From Planctomycetota bacterium (GTDB lineage Bacteria; Planctomycetota; Planctomycetia; Pirellulales; Pirellulaceae): a stretch of DNA of 12,974 nt. Shown here piece after piece: positions 6,967 through 12,974 of this stretch. The stretch is taken from NCBI GenBank assembly GCA_029259935.1, contig JAJDEH010000153.1, positions 1-12,974 of the forward strand. The letters are read 5' to 3'. Under the pieces are notes generated by a model. The model was not told the DNA's origin, made no database searches, and worked only from the letters and a program-made list of their open reading frames with translations. Within the stretch, counting starts at the first letter, position 1. The number at the start of each line of letters is the position of its first letter. Position numbers and translations under genes: made by a program.

Positions 6967-8301
6967 CTATTTTGGCTCGAGACCGGTCGACAAGCCCGAT
7001 TTATCGAATTCACAAATGATTCGAAAGCCTAGATTGTTGGCATAGTATTCCGGATTGCGCGCTCCGTGGCGATCCGCGGATCGTGAGTGCTTGCCAAACG
7101 CGTGCCAACATCCGCCCCGCATTACGGGCGTTGATCCAGGTGCGGTAAGCGGATCAATACCGCCTGGCATCTTATGTGCATAATTATCCCGGCACCATTC
7201 CCAAACGTTTCCGTGCATATCGAATAAGTTCCACTGATTTGGCCTCTTCTTTGCCACACGATGGGCATGTTTTTCACTGCCTACATTGCCGTTCGGATCG
7301 CGCCCCCCGTACCAGGCGAAATGTGTTAGTTGTGTGACATCGTCGCCAAAACTATATGCCTTTGTCGTCCCCGCACGGCAGGCGTATTCCCATTGGGCCT
7401 CGGATGGCAATCGATAGAACCAGTTATCTGGAAGGCGGTGAATTCGTCGTTCGCGAGAAGTGAGTTGCTCGCAGAATTTGGAAGCGTCCATCCAACTGAC
7501 CATCGATGCGGGGGCGGAGGCGTCGATAAGTACCTTCGGTCGATCCCTCCAAGGTTGACTGCTCATGATTCGTTCCCACTGACCTTGAGTCACCTCCGTT
7601 TGACTCATCCAAAAGCCGTGACTGAGTTCCACTGAAATCTGCATCTCATCCGTTGAATCCCGGTGTAGTTCTGCCAAGGGAGAACCCATTGCAAATTTAC
7701 CTGCCGGACACCAGGCCAGCTTCATGAATGTCCCGACTTGCTTGGTTTCACCGGCTGTTGTTCCATGGAAATCGGCATCACTTGACGGCGTCAAGGCCTC
7801 GGATTTCGACGAAACTGAATCACCATTCTTTGCCGTATTTCCAAGTGTCTGAATTAACAAAACGGCCAAAAATATTCCAGCCACGCTCCCGGCGACAATG
7901 CATGCGGATCTCAACCAGCCGCCGCGCAAGATTGGACGCGGCATCAGCCGCCCAGCCTGCGACATCAACGTCGAGGATGGAACTGGCGGGAGCCCGAAGT
8001 TGGGCGTGGACCTCACTTCAACAGCTGTGGATCGCAAATTGCTGTCATACCTGGCCTTTTTTTCAACGTCTAGCAGGCAGATCCTGGCTGTGGCGAGTTC
8101 ATTTATGAGTTGCTGAGTAAGAACGGCACGAGGTCCCAGTTGGTGACGCCTCACGTGAGCAATCTGACGTTCGGCTGCTTCGTCAATCACATCCGGATCA
8201 TCTTCGAATTTCGCCAGCCCTAGCAAGCGATAGTAGTCGGCCGGTTGCTCGCCGGTCGGAATGCCGAGCCAGCGATAATAGGGATCAAAAGGGTCTGCCA
8301 T
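6967..8301 (-). CDS. Membrane protein with J-like N-terminus and FGE-sulfatase (SUMF1-like) domain
   Basis: The product has 444 residues. I chose the ATG at 8301 because the peptide MADPFDPYYRWLGI is, from memory, the usual beginning of this planctomycete module. An upstream in-frame extension to a TTG at 8364 exists and contains GGAGG, so a start at a TTG near 8346 is not excluded. Residues 1-90 form a DnaJ-like helical module (YYRLLGL, then an acidic loop, a Leu/Ala helix and EKKARYD) without the HPD motif of true J proteins. One TM segment (129-153) follows. FGE/SUMF1-like residues 192-432 carry CPAGKFAMGS, HGFWMSQTEVTQ, LPSEAQWEYACRAG, MHGNVWEWCRD and RGGCW. Both copper-binding Cys positions of catalytic FGE appear replaced (Ala and Ser by my alignment), so this domain probably binds rather than oxidises. 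The J-like part should be cytosolic and the FGE-like part periplasmic. The gene lies 353 bp behind the WD40 gene on the same strand. Confidence 0.93.
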   Translation of the reverse strand: MADPFDPYYRWLGIPTGEQPADYYRLLGLAKFEDDPDVIDEAAERQIAHVRRHQLGPRAVLTQQLINELATARICLLDVEKKARYDSNLRSTAVEVRSTPNFGLPPVPSSTLMSQAGRLMPRPILRGGWLRSACIVAGSVAGIFLAVLLIQTLGNTAKNGDSVSSKSEALTPSSDADFHGTTAGETKQVGTFMKLAWCPAGKFAMGSPLAELHRDSTDEMQISVELSHGFWMSQTEVTQGQWERIMSSQPWRDRPKVLIDASAPASMVSWMDASKFCEQLTSRERRIHRLPDNWFYRLPSEAQWEYACRAGTTKAYSFGDDVTQLTHFAWYGGRDPNGNVGSEKHAHRVAKKRPNQWNLFDMHGNVWEWCRDNYAHKMPGGIDPLTAPGSTPVMRGGCWHAFGKHSRSADRHGARNPEYYANNLGFRIICEFDKSGLSTGLEPK

Positions 8302-8654
8302 GCCACTGCCAATAGAAGTAGGTATTTCCGTGCAAAGACTAGCCAAAAACCAGCCTCCTAGCAACTTACTACCGTCCGGAAAGCTGGCAAATTGTCTCGA
8401 TCGCTTTGGATTACTCGGCTAACACTTTCGAGGTAGCGCGAACCTCTTTGCTGGCCGCCAGACGCTTGACTTATGACGTTGTGAATTCGTGGTCGCCACT
8501 CATGGATTACCGGGGGCCTAAAAGGATTCTGAGTTCCCGCGACTATTCGCTTACGATCCAGGAACGGCGGCCCACCGTCGACTCTCAGCTCACCAGTATT
8601 ATCCCCTGGAAGGCTATCGGCGGCTGACCTCCATGATGCTGGACGCCGACTTCG
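8302..8654. other. Spacer between WD40 and J-like/FGE genes
   Basis: The spacer has 353 bp. A forward frame of 73 codons (8406-8627) has no recognisable product and no ribosome site. On the minus strand GGAGG lies near 8352-8356, in the 5' part of the downstream gene's region. A weak stem with G-U pairs (near 8565-8583) lies about 70-90 nt past the WD40 stop and is not enough to call a terminator. Co-transcription of the two genes is possible but not shown. Confidence 0.5.
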
Positions 8655-10259
8655 TTATCTACCCACACTATTATTTGACAATCGAATCAACGACTGTCCG
8701 GCGTACTTCGTACGGACTGCCGTCGGGTGTCCACTTGCCAGACGGCTTAAGAGTTCGCGCGCTTGTTCGTCGCCGATTCGCTCGAGCAAGCGGATGACGC
8801 GACACGTTCTTAGCAGCGCAAATTCCGAAACCCGTGCGGAATCACTTCCCTTGGTAAATTCGTTAAGGATTCTTCGTAGTCGCGCGCGGACTTCGAAGGA
8901 ATAGGCTTGCTTTGCCTCAACCCGCAGCCGTAGGGCCCCCAGGTAGCCATATCCGCGTAGCTTGTCGGACGCTGCTTCACGATCCGCGAAACGGTCGGAA
9001 TCCAGCAACTTGATCTGCAGAGCGACGACATCTTCCGTTGCCGGGACAAGACGTTTTTCCAATTCCGTTAGCGTCAGGCGCGGCGCGGCCGCTAATCGCG
9101 TTATCGTTTCCATGCCAACGCGTGCATCCGGAGATGCTAGTTGCTCCCAATGCTTATCGAATTGATCGAGCGACGTGACCGGCTCCGACGGGTGCGGGGC
9201 AATGCTCCACACGATTGCCGTTCCATTGGAGGCTTCCGTGATGACCTGTTTCATGCCGCTGATGAACGCGACCTTTCCCAGATCGACATGAGGATCTTGA
9301 AGCCGAAGGTAGGTCGTCCCGGTCGCCAGTTCCCAGAGCCGCAACTCGCCGCGTGAGTCGGTTGTCGCTAGAAGCTGATCGTTGTGGGAAAACGCCAGCC
9401 CCACAAAGTGTGCATAACGACCACTAAGACGCAACACGGCGGCACCCGTTTCGAGATCGACCACGTGAAGCTGATCCCTTGCTGCCACCGCAACGAATTC
9501 TCCGTTGTGACTCATGGCGAACCGCTGACATTGGTAAGGCAATCGCCGCACTAGCTGGAGCGATTTTGTGTGGCGGAGTTCCAATTGCGTTTTGCGTTTG
9601 GAGAGGTTTAGCATCACGAACTGTCGCCCGTCTGGCCGGAATGCGAACGCAACAGGCTTGGGGTCTGGGTCCTTGCCTGGACCAGGGTCTGGGAGATTGG
9701 TTGCCAGGCGGAGACTGTCCATACATTCACCTTCCGGCAGCCGCCAGCAACTGAGCAGATATTCATGACGGTCGGTGTCAAGGTAGGTGTTAACGACCGT
9801 CTTCCCATCGGCCGAGAGAGCGAACCCTCGCGGTTGTTGATCGTCCTGATAATTCGTCGTTGATCGCCAGCGAAATACGGGTTTATCTAGATCGAGATCC
9901 CAAACCACGTGATCGTATCCACTTGCTACTGCTGTTTTGTACGCCAAATACCGGCCTCCGTGCGACAACTGGCCGGCAAATATTGATGGAAGTTGTGTTG
10001 CGAGCCGGGATTTGGATGGCTTCCAACTCTCCATCTCCCAACCTAACATTCCGCTATAGCTGTGGGTCGAGACCAGCCTCCGCCCATCGCCACTCAAGCA
10101 AACTTCGAATCTGCCACCTGAATTTTCGCCAGGGTGGCTCAACCGGGCCACGATGTATCGTTCCCAGTCTGCCGCATGCCCTGAAGCAGTGGGGATGATA
10201 AAGCAGAGACTCACCATCAAGGTAAGGTAACCATTCTGCCTAAGAGTTCGCCGAGCCAT
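8655..10259 (-). CDS. Secreted WD40-repeat protein with helical C-terminal domain
   Basis: The product has 534 residues. I chose the ATG at 10259 because a good promoter occupies the in-frame extension up to 10322. There is no clear Shine-Dalgarno sequence. A signal peptide spans about 1-29 (Arg3, Arg4, Arg7, hydrophobic 11-23, cleavage near SGHA/ADW). Degenerate WD40 blades run from about 50 to 355. Strands of the LSGDGRRLVS, ALSADGKTVV, AFRPDGRQFV, AMSHNGEFVA and AFSHNDQLLA type recur, and the last two blades end in LRLWELATG and AIVWSI. Residues 363-530 form a helical domain with the pattern AAAP, LDSDRFADREAASDKL, VRARLRRIL, RTCRVIRLLERIG.EQARELL. This tail follows WD40 repeats in many planctomycete proteins (from memory). 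WD40 propellers are scaffolds for protein contacts; no enzyme motif is visible. The protein is probably periplasmic or surface-bound and belongs to the right-hand group of interaction-domain genes. Confidence 0.9.
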   Translation of the reverse strand: MARRTLRQNGYLTLMVSLCFIIPTASGHAADWERYIVARLSHPGENSGGRFEVCLSGDGRRLVSTHSYSGMLGWEMESWKPSKSRLATQLPSIFAGQLSHGGRYLAYKTAVASGYDHVVWDLDLDKPVFRWRSTTNYQDDQQPRGFALSADGKTVVNTYLDTDRHEYLLSCWRLPEGECMDSLRLATNLPDPGPGKDPDPKPVAFAFRPDGRQFVMLNLSKRKTQLELRHTKSLQLVRRLPYQCQRFAMSHNGEFVAVAARDQLHVVDLETGAAVLRLSGRYAHFVGLAFSHNDQLLATTDSRGELRLWELATGTTYLRLQDPHVDLGKVAFISGMKQVITEASNGTAIVWSIAPHPSEPVTSLDQFDKHWEQLASPDARVGMETITRLAAAPRLTLTELEKRLVPATEDVVALQIKLLDSDRFADREAASDKLRGYGYLGALRLRVEAKQAYSFEVRARLRRILNEFTKGSDSARVSEFALLRTCRVIRLLERIGDEQARELLSRLASGHPTAVRTKYAGQSLIRLSNNSVGR

Positions 10260-10293
10260 CGGGGGACCCACTTTGTATGCCCTGCCTGAATTT

Positions 10294-10322
10294 GTTGTAT
10301 TGGGTCTATCTGTACATGTCAA
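10294..10322 (-). promoter_or_regulatory. Sigma70-type promoter of the WD40 gene
   Basis: TTGACA (10322-10317) is a perfect -35 box. TACAAC (10299-10294) is a 4/6 -10 box, and the spacing is 17 nt. Transcription would start near 10287, leaving a leader of about 28 nt before the ATG at 10259. The boxes lie inside the upstream TTG-started extension, which argues against that longer protein. Confidence 0.55.
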
Positions 10323-11127
10323 CTTGTCAGTGTTTGAATCTTGAATAAGCAGGCGGCAAGGTGGTCTGTGAACAGGGCCGGCAGTTTCGCCGCTTGAAGA
10401 TCAAAAGTGAAGGGAAGCAAAAAGGGACCTCTAGATTTAGAAGCGGACAGAAGGCGCAACGAAAAAAGATGCAATGTGGGTGCCCTCGATATTGCCCTGT
10501 CCAAGTGCATTCTTCGGGGAAGGGGGCCCCACATAAATTAATTGCACTCCGCCGGAGATCCTATTTTGGAGCGGCTGCACGTGGCGAGCGACCTCTGGGT
10601 GGAGACGGTGTTGCATTTCGGGCGTTGGTTCCGCCGCGCGGCGGGCCAAGCCGTCAGTTTGGCTGAAGAAGCTGAGCGTCAGGACCGGCATTGGCTGCCT
10701 CCAGCCGAGCCGCAAAGCTCTCGTCTAGATGAAGAGCTTGGCAGAATGATGGAAGGCCGCGTAAAGCCCAGAAACGCCGTAAGCACAAGACTAGCGGCGA
10801 CGGAAAACCGATTGCTGATGGCGAGTGAGTCTTGTAGGCAGTTGCTCATGGCGACCTCAGTAACCTTGGGGCAGCTAGATCGGGCATGGCAATCTGTGCC
10901 AGCCAGTCCGCGGCCGGGCTTCTTGACCAAATCTAACTTATTGAACGATGGTCCTGCACGATTCTTCCGGCTAATATGAAATGATCCTAATCGTGGGCGA
11001 GTTCGCCGGGAAACAAATTCCGCATTTTCTGGAAGGCAGAGCCGCTCGGTACGTTTTAGGAGGTGGACGAGGACGACAGATTCCGGAGCAATACTTGCTT
11101 GAGCACCGGCAACGACGGAGAATAGCG

Positions 11128-11154
11128 TGGACGCGGGTGGCCGTGAGCTATAAA
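11128..11154 (+). promoter_or_regulatory. Candidate promoter of the caspase-FGE gene
   Basis: TATAAA (11149-11154) is a 5/6 match to a -10 box, and TGGACG (11128-11133) is a 4/6 match to a -35 box at a short 15-nt spacing. Transcription would begin near 11161, almost on the ribosome site of the GTG start at 11173. This fits either a near-leaderless transcript or a later start at 11254. Confidence 0.3.
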
Positions 11155-11161
11155 TAAGTTT

Positions 11162-11165
11162 GGAG
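11162..11165 (+). promoter_or_regulatory. Ribosome binding site for the GTG start at 11173
   Basis: GGAG is 7 nt ahead of the GTG codon at 11173-11175, a normal spacing. It supports the long form of the caspase-FGE protein. Confidence 0.5.
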
Positions 11166-11172
11166 TTGGCAA

Positions 11173-12846
11173 GTGTTGAAACCGAGCAGGCTCTTTTTTG
11201 GTTCGTGGTGGGGCGGGTTTGCAACCTGCCAGCTTGCAGGCGTTTTCGGCAGGTTGCTGCCCACGACTCTTGCTCTGCTGATCGCAATCGCTTTTTCCGT
11301 GGACTGTTTCGCCCAAGACAACCAGCCAAAGAAGGTCGCCCTGCTGATCGGCGTCGAGCGTTATGAGAAGTCAGGATTTGAGAACCTCGCATTTGCCGAA
11401 GACGACGTGCTGGAACTGGCCAAGGAACTCACAAAGAACGGATTCGCGGTAACCACGCTGACGGGCAGCGGCTCGGGCGATTTGAAGGCGACCAGTGACA
11501 ACATTCGCAAGGTGCTGGACGAGCTATTCTTACCCCAACTTGCCAAGCTCAAAAAGAACGACATTGTGTTCATCGCACTGGCGGGCCACGGGCAGCAGAA
11601 GCTGGTCGAAGGGGATGAGGACGCATTCTTTTGTCCCGTGGACGCTCACAAATCGCTGCACACGAGCTGGATCTCCATCAGCAAGTTGACCGAAGATGTT
11701 GCCCGTATGAGCAGCAGTAACAACAACTTGATCCTGATCGACGCCTGTCGCAACAACCCTAGCCGCAGCCGGGGGGTGGACGGCAAGAATGTGAATTTGC
11801 TGAAAGACAATATGGCGATCTTTTTCGCCGCGGCTTACGGCCAGCAAGCCCAGGAAGTACGCGATTTCCGTCACGGATTGTTCACCTACTATGTACTCGA
11901 TGGTCTTCGCGGCAAGGCAAAGGACGGCGACGGGGAAGTGACCTGGGACACACTGGTCAGCTATGTCAAGAAAAAAGTGGGCGTCAACGCGGAGGCGTTG
12001 ACGGGGACGCGCCAAGATCCGAATCACATCAGCAATCTCCGCGGCGCACCGCCCGTACTGTCGGGCAAGATCGTGGTCAGCGCATTTGCAGGAACGCGAG
12101 CGGGCCAGCTTCATCCCAACAAGAACCAGCCGATTGGATTGGTCTGGTGTCCGCTCGGCAAATTCAAGATGGGAAGCCCTGCCAACGAACCAGATCGTGG
12201 TGATGAAGAGGAAGTAGATGTCGAACTGACACAGGGATTCTGGATGGGTCGCACGGAAGTAACACAAAACCAGTGGAAAACAGTGATGGGCACCGAACAC
12301 TGGAAGGGCGAGGATTTTGTGAAGGCTGGTCCGGATTATCCTGCGACGTATGTAAGCCACGAGGATGCCGCGGAGTTCTGTAGGGAACTTACGCAGCGGG
12401 AAAGGAGTGCGGGTCGGTTGCCAAGCGGATGGGTCTACAATTTGCCGACCGAGGCGCAATGGGAATACGCCTGCCGAGCAAGGAGCGACACGATGTACAG
12501 CTTTGGTAGCGGCGCTTCGTCGCTCAAGGACTACGCGTGGTTTGGTGAGAATGCTCGCGACGTTGACGAAAAATATGCCCATCAGGTTGCGCAGAAACGA
12601 GCCAATGCGTTCGGCTTGTACGACATGCACGGTAACGTCTTGGAGTGGTGCCGCGACGGCTGGCAGGAGCGTTTGCCGGGCGGCAAGAACCCGTTCGTGG
12701 AGGCCAATGTCGGCTCTTCTCGCGTGTTGCGTGGCGGGTCGTGGTTCCTCAGCGCCAAGTACTGTCGATCCGCGGATCGCAGCAGGGTCTACCTGACGAC
12801 CCGTGGAAGCAGCTACGGGTTTCGAGTTGTTTTGGAGCTGGAGTAG
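11173..12846 (+). CDS. Secreted caspase-like peptidase fused to FGE-sulfatase (SUMF1-like) domain
   Basis: The product has 557 residues from the GTG at 11173. An N-terminal signal region has its hydrophobic core at about 32-42 and a likely cleavage after CFA at 47. A caspase-family (peptidase C14) domain spans about 54-290: the VALLIGVERY opening strand, catalytic His139 in the GHG turn, and catalytic Cys192 in LIDACRNNP. An FGE/SUMF1-like domain spans about 318-557, with CPLGKFKMGS, GFWMGRTEVTQ, LPTEAQWEYACRA, MHGNVLEWCRD, RGGSW and a GFRVVLE end. By alignment the first of the two copper-site cysteines of FGE is Leu and only the second (Cys531) remains, so formylglycine synthesis is unlikely. 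The domain may recognise a target and place the protease. The first 27 codons include a palindromic element, and a TTG at 11254 would give a shorter, more ordinary signal peptide. The FGE part is related to that of the gene at 6967-8301. Bacterial caspases with FGE-like partners are known from conflict-type signalling; the substrate is unknown. Confidence 0.93.
   Translation: MLKPSRLFFGSWWGGFATCQLAGVFGRLLPTTLALLIAIAFSVDCFAQDNQPKKVALLIGVERYEKSGFENLAFAEDDVLELAKELTKNGFAVTTLTGSGSGDLKATSDNIRKVLDELFLPQLAKLKKNDIVFIALAGHGQQKLVEGDEDAFFCPVDAHKSLHTSWISISKLTEDVARMSSSNNNLILIDACRNNPSRSRGVDGKNVNLLKDNMAIFFAAAYGQQAQEVRDFRHGLFTYYVLDGLRGKAKDGDGEVTWDTLVSYVKKKVGVNAEALTGTRQDPNHISNLRGAPPVLSGKIVVSAFAGTRAGQLHPNKNQPIGLVWCPLGKFKMGSPANEPDRGDEEEVDVELTQGFWMGRTEVTQNQWKTVMGTEHWKGEDFVKAGPDYPATYVSHEDAAEFCRELTQRERSAGRLPSGWVYNLPTEAQWEYACRARSDTMYSFGSGASSLKDYAWFGENARDVDEKYAHQVAQKRANAFGLYDMHGNVLEWCRDGWQERLPGGKNPFVEANVGSSRVLRGGSWFLSAKYCRSADRSRVYLTTRGSSYGFRVVLELE
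11205..11270. repeat. REP-like palindromic element inside the signal-peptide region
   Basis: GCAACCTGCC (11221-11230) and GGCAGGTTGC (11248-11257) are perfect inverted arms. Flanking G-rich and C-rich parts (GTGGGG and GCCCAC) roughly extend the pairing, and an inner CCTGC/GCAGG pair overlaps the left arm. Elements with these arms resemble interspersed palindromic repeats of planctomycete genomes (from memory). Here the element codes for about residues 12-33 of the caspase-FGE precursor, which explains the odd SWWGGFATCQLAGVFG composition. Confidence 0.6.
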
Positions 12847-12974
12847 TCTCTCCAGTCATCCTCCCGCACTCTGGTCTGCTGTCATCTGAACTCTGGCCCT
12901 CTGTTCTGAAAGAACCCACTCACTCTCCATTCAACCGGAAAAGATGGTCGCACTAGGAACGGCCCTTTTGAGCC
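12847..12974. other. Downstream flank, possible start of a next gene
   Basis: No terminator hairpin is visible after the caspase-FGE stop; CTCTGG recurs as short direct repeats. An ATG at 12944 behind GGAAAAG opens a frame that stays open to the window end and begins with a hydrophobic peptide (MVALGTALLS). With only ten codons in view this cannot be called a gene. Confidence 0.25.

Larger units (their letters stand above)
10323..11172. other. Divergent spacer with doubtful small ORFs
   Basis: The 850 bp between the minus-strand WD40 gene and the plus-strand caspase gene hold no gene I recognise. Two competing candidates overlap. A plus-strand frame ends at 10979 and could start at GTG 10581 behind GGAG (10568-10571), giving 132 residues with a Trp/Arg-rich start. 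A minus-strand ORF, 10849-10679, follows GAGG and gives 56 residues with one hydrophobic stretch (about 15-29). Neither has supporting context. The first 200 bp of the plus frame (about 10545-10740) resemble, from memory, interspersed intergenic repeats of planctomycetes and verrucomicrobia. A GGGGCCCC palindrome lies near 10524-10531. Confidence 0.35.

Noticed and set aside
6669..8348. Near-repeat of about 22 bp (near 6670-6692 and 8326-8348) flanking the J-like/FGE gene
   Set aside because: About 18 of 22 positions match, but a few such pairs are expected by chance in a window of this size, and no target duplication or transposase accompanies it.
10679..11392. 237-codon minus-strand frame crossing the caspase-FGE start
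   Set aside because: It overlaps a well-supported gene and has low-complexity, basic, unstructured content. Only its last 56 codons are kept as a doubtful small ORF.
11530..12630. A 366-codon open frame antisense to the caspase-FGE gene
   Set aside because: It lies fully inside a gene with clear domains, has no recognisable motif, and is a shadow of biased codon use.
12700..12846. Possible variable region of a diversity-generating retroelement, since FGE-like C-termini are known targets
   Set aside because: There is no reverse transcriptase, no template repeat elsewhere in the window, and no enrichment of AAC-type codons in the C-terminal stretch.

Overview
The window looks like a planctomycete chromosome, probably from the Pirellulales or a related order. 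This is inferred from protein architecture rather than from a marker gene. The clues are a J-like N-terminal module joined to a formylglycine-generating-enzyme (FGE/SUMF1-like) domain, a caspase-FGE fusion, a secreted WD40 protein with a helical C-terminal domain of planctomycete type, large spacers full of repeat relics, and several starts with weak or no Shine-Dalgarno sequence. No rRNA, tRNA, CRISPR array, reverse transcriptase or intact transposase was seen.

Layout. (1) 164-991, minus: a small secreted protein of unknown function with an internal duplication. (2) 1193-5353, minus: a 1386-residue chemoreceptor-like protein with three tandem NIT-type sensor domains, HAMP, a charged coiled coil, a second HAMP-like unit and an MCP signalling hairpin. 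A GC-rich palindrome lies just past its stop. (3) 5354-6966: a 1.6-kb spacer without an intact gene. It holds an ACGAAG-type repeat, a 23-bp tandem repeat and the C-terminal wreck of a transposase (about 6103-6489). (4) 6967-8301, minus: a membrane-anchored protein with a cytosolic J-like N-terminus and an FGE-like C-terminus. (5) 8655-10259, minus: a secreted WD40-repeat protein with a good sigma70-type promoter. (6) 10323-11172: an 850-bp divergent spacer with only doubtful small ORFs. (7) 11173-12846, plus: a secreted caspase-FGE fusion whose signal-peptide region overlaps a palindromic, REP-like DNA element.

How the genes may work together. The receptor is a sensory unit on its own; no che genes are visible. 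The right half groups three protein-interaction or effector modules: WD40, J-like/FGE, and caspase/FGE. The two FGE-like domains are clearly related to each other. Both lack the full cysteine pair of catalytic FGE (neither Cys in one, only the second in the other), so they are more likely binding domains than enzymes. The caspase domain keeps its His/Cys dyad. This suggests a planctomycete signalling or conflict-type cluster, but that is inference: nothing in the sequence shows that the three genes act together, and they lie on opposite strands.
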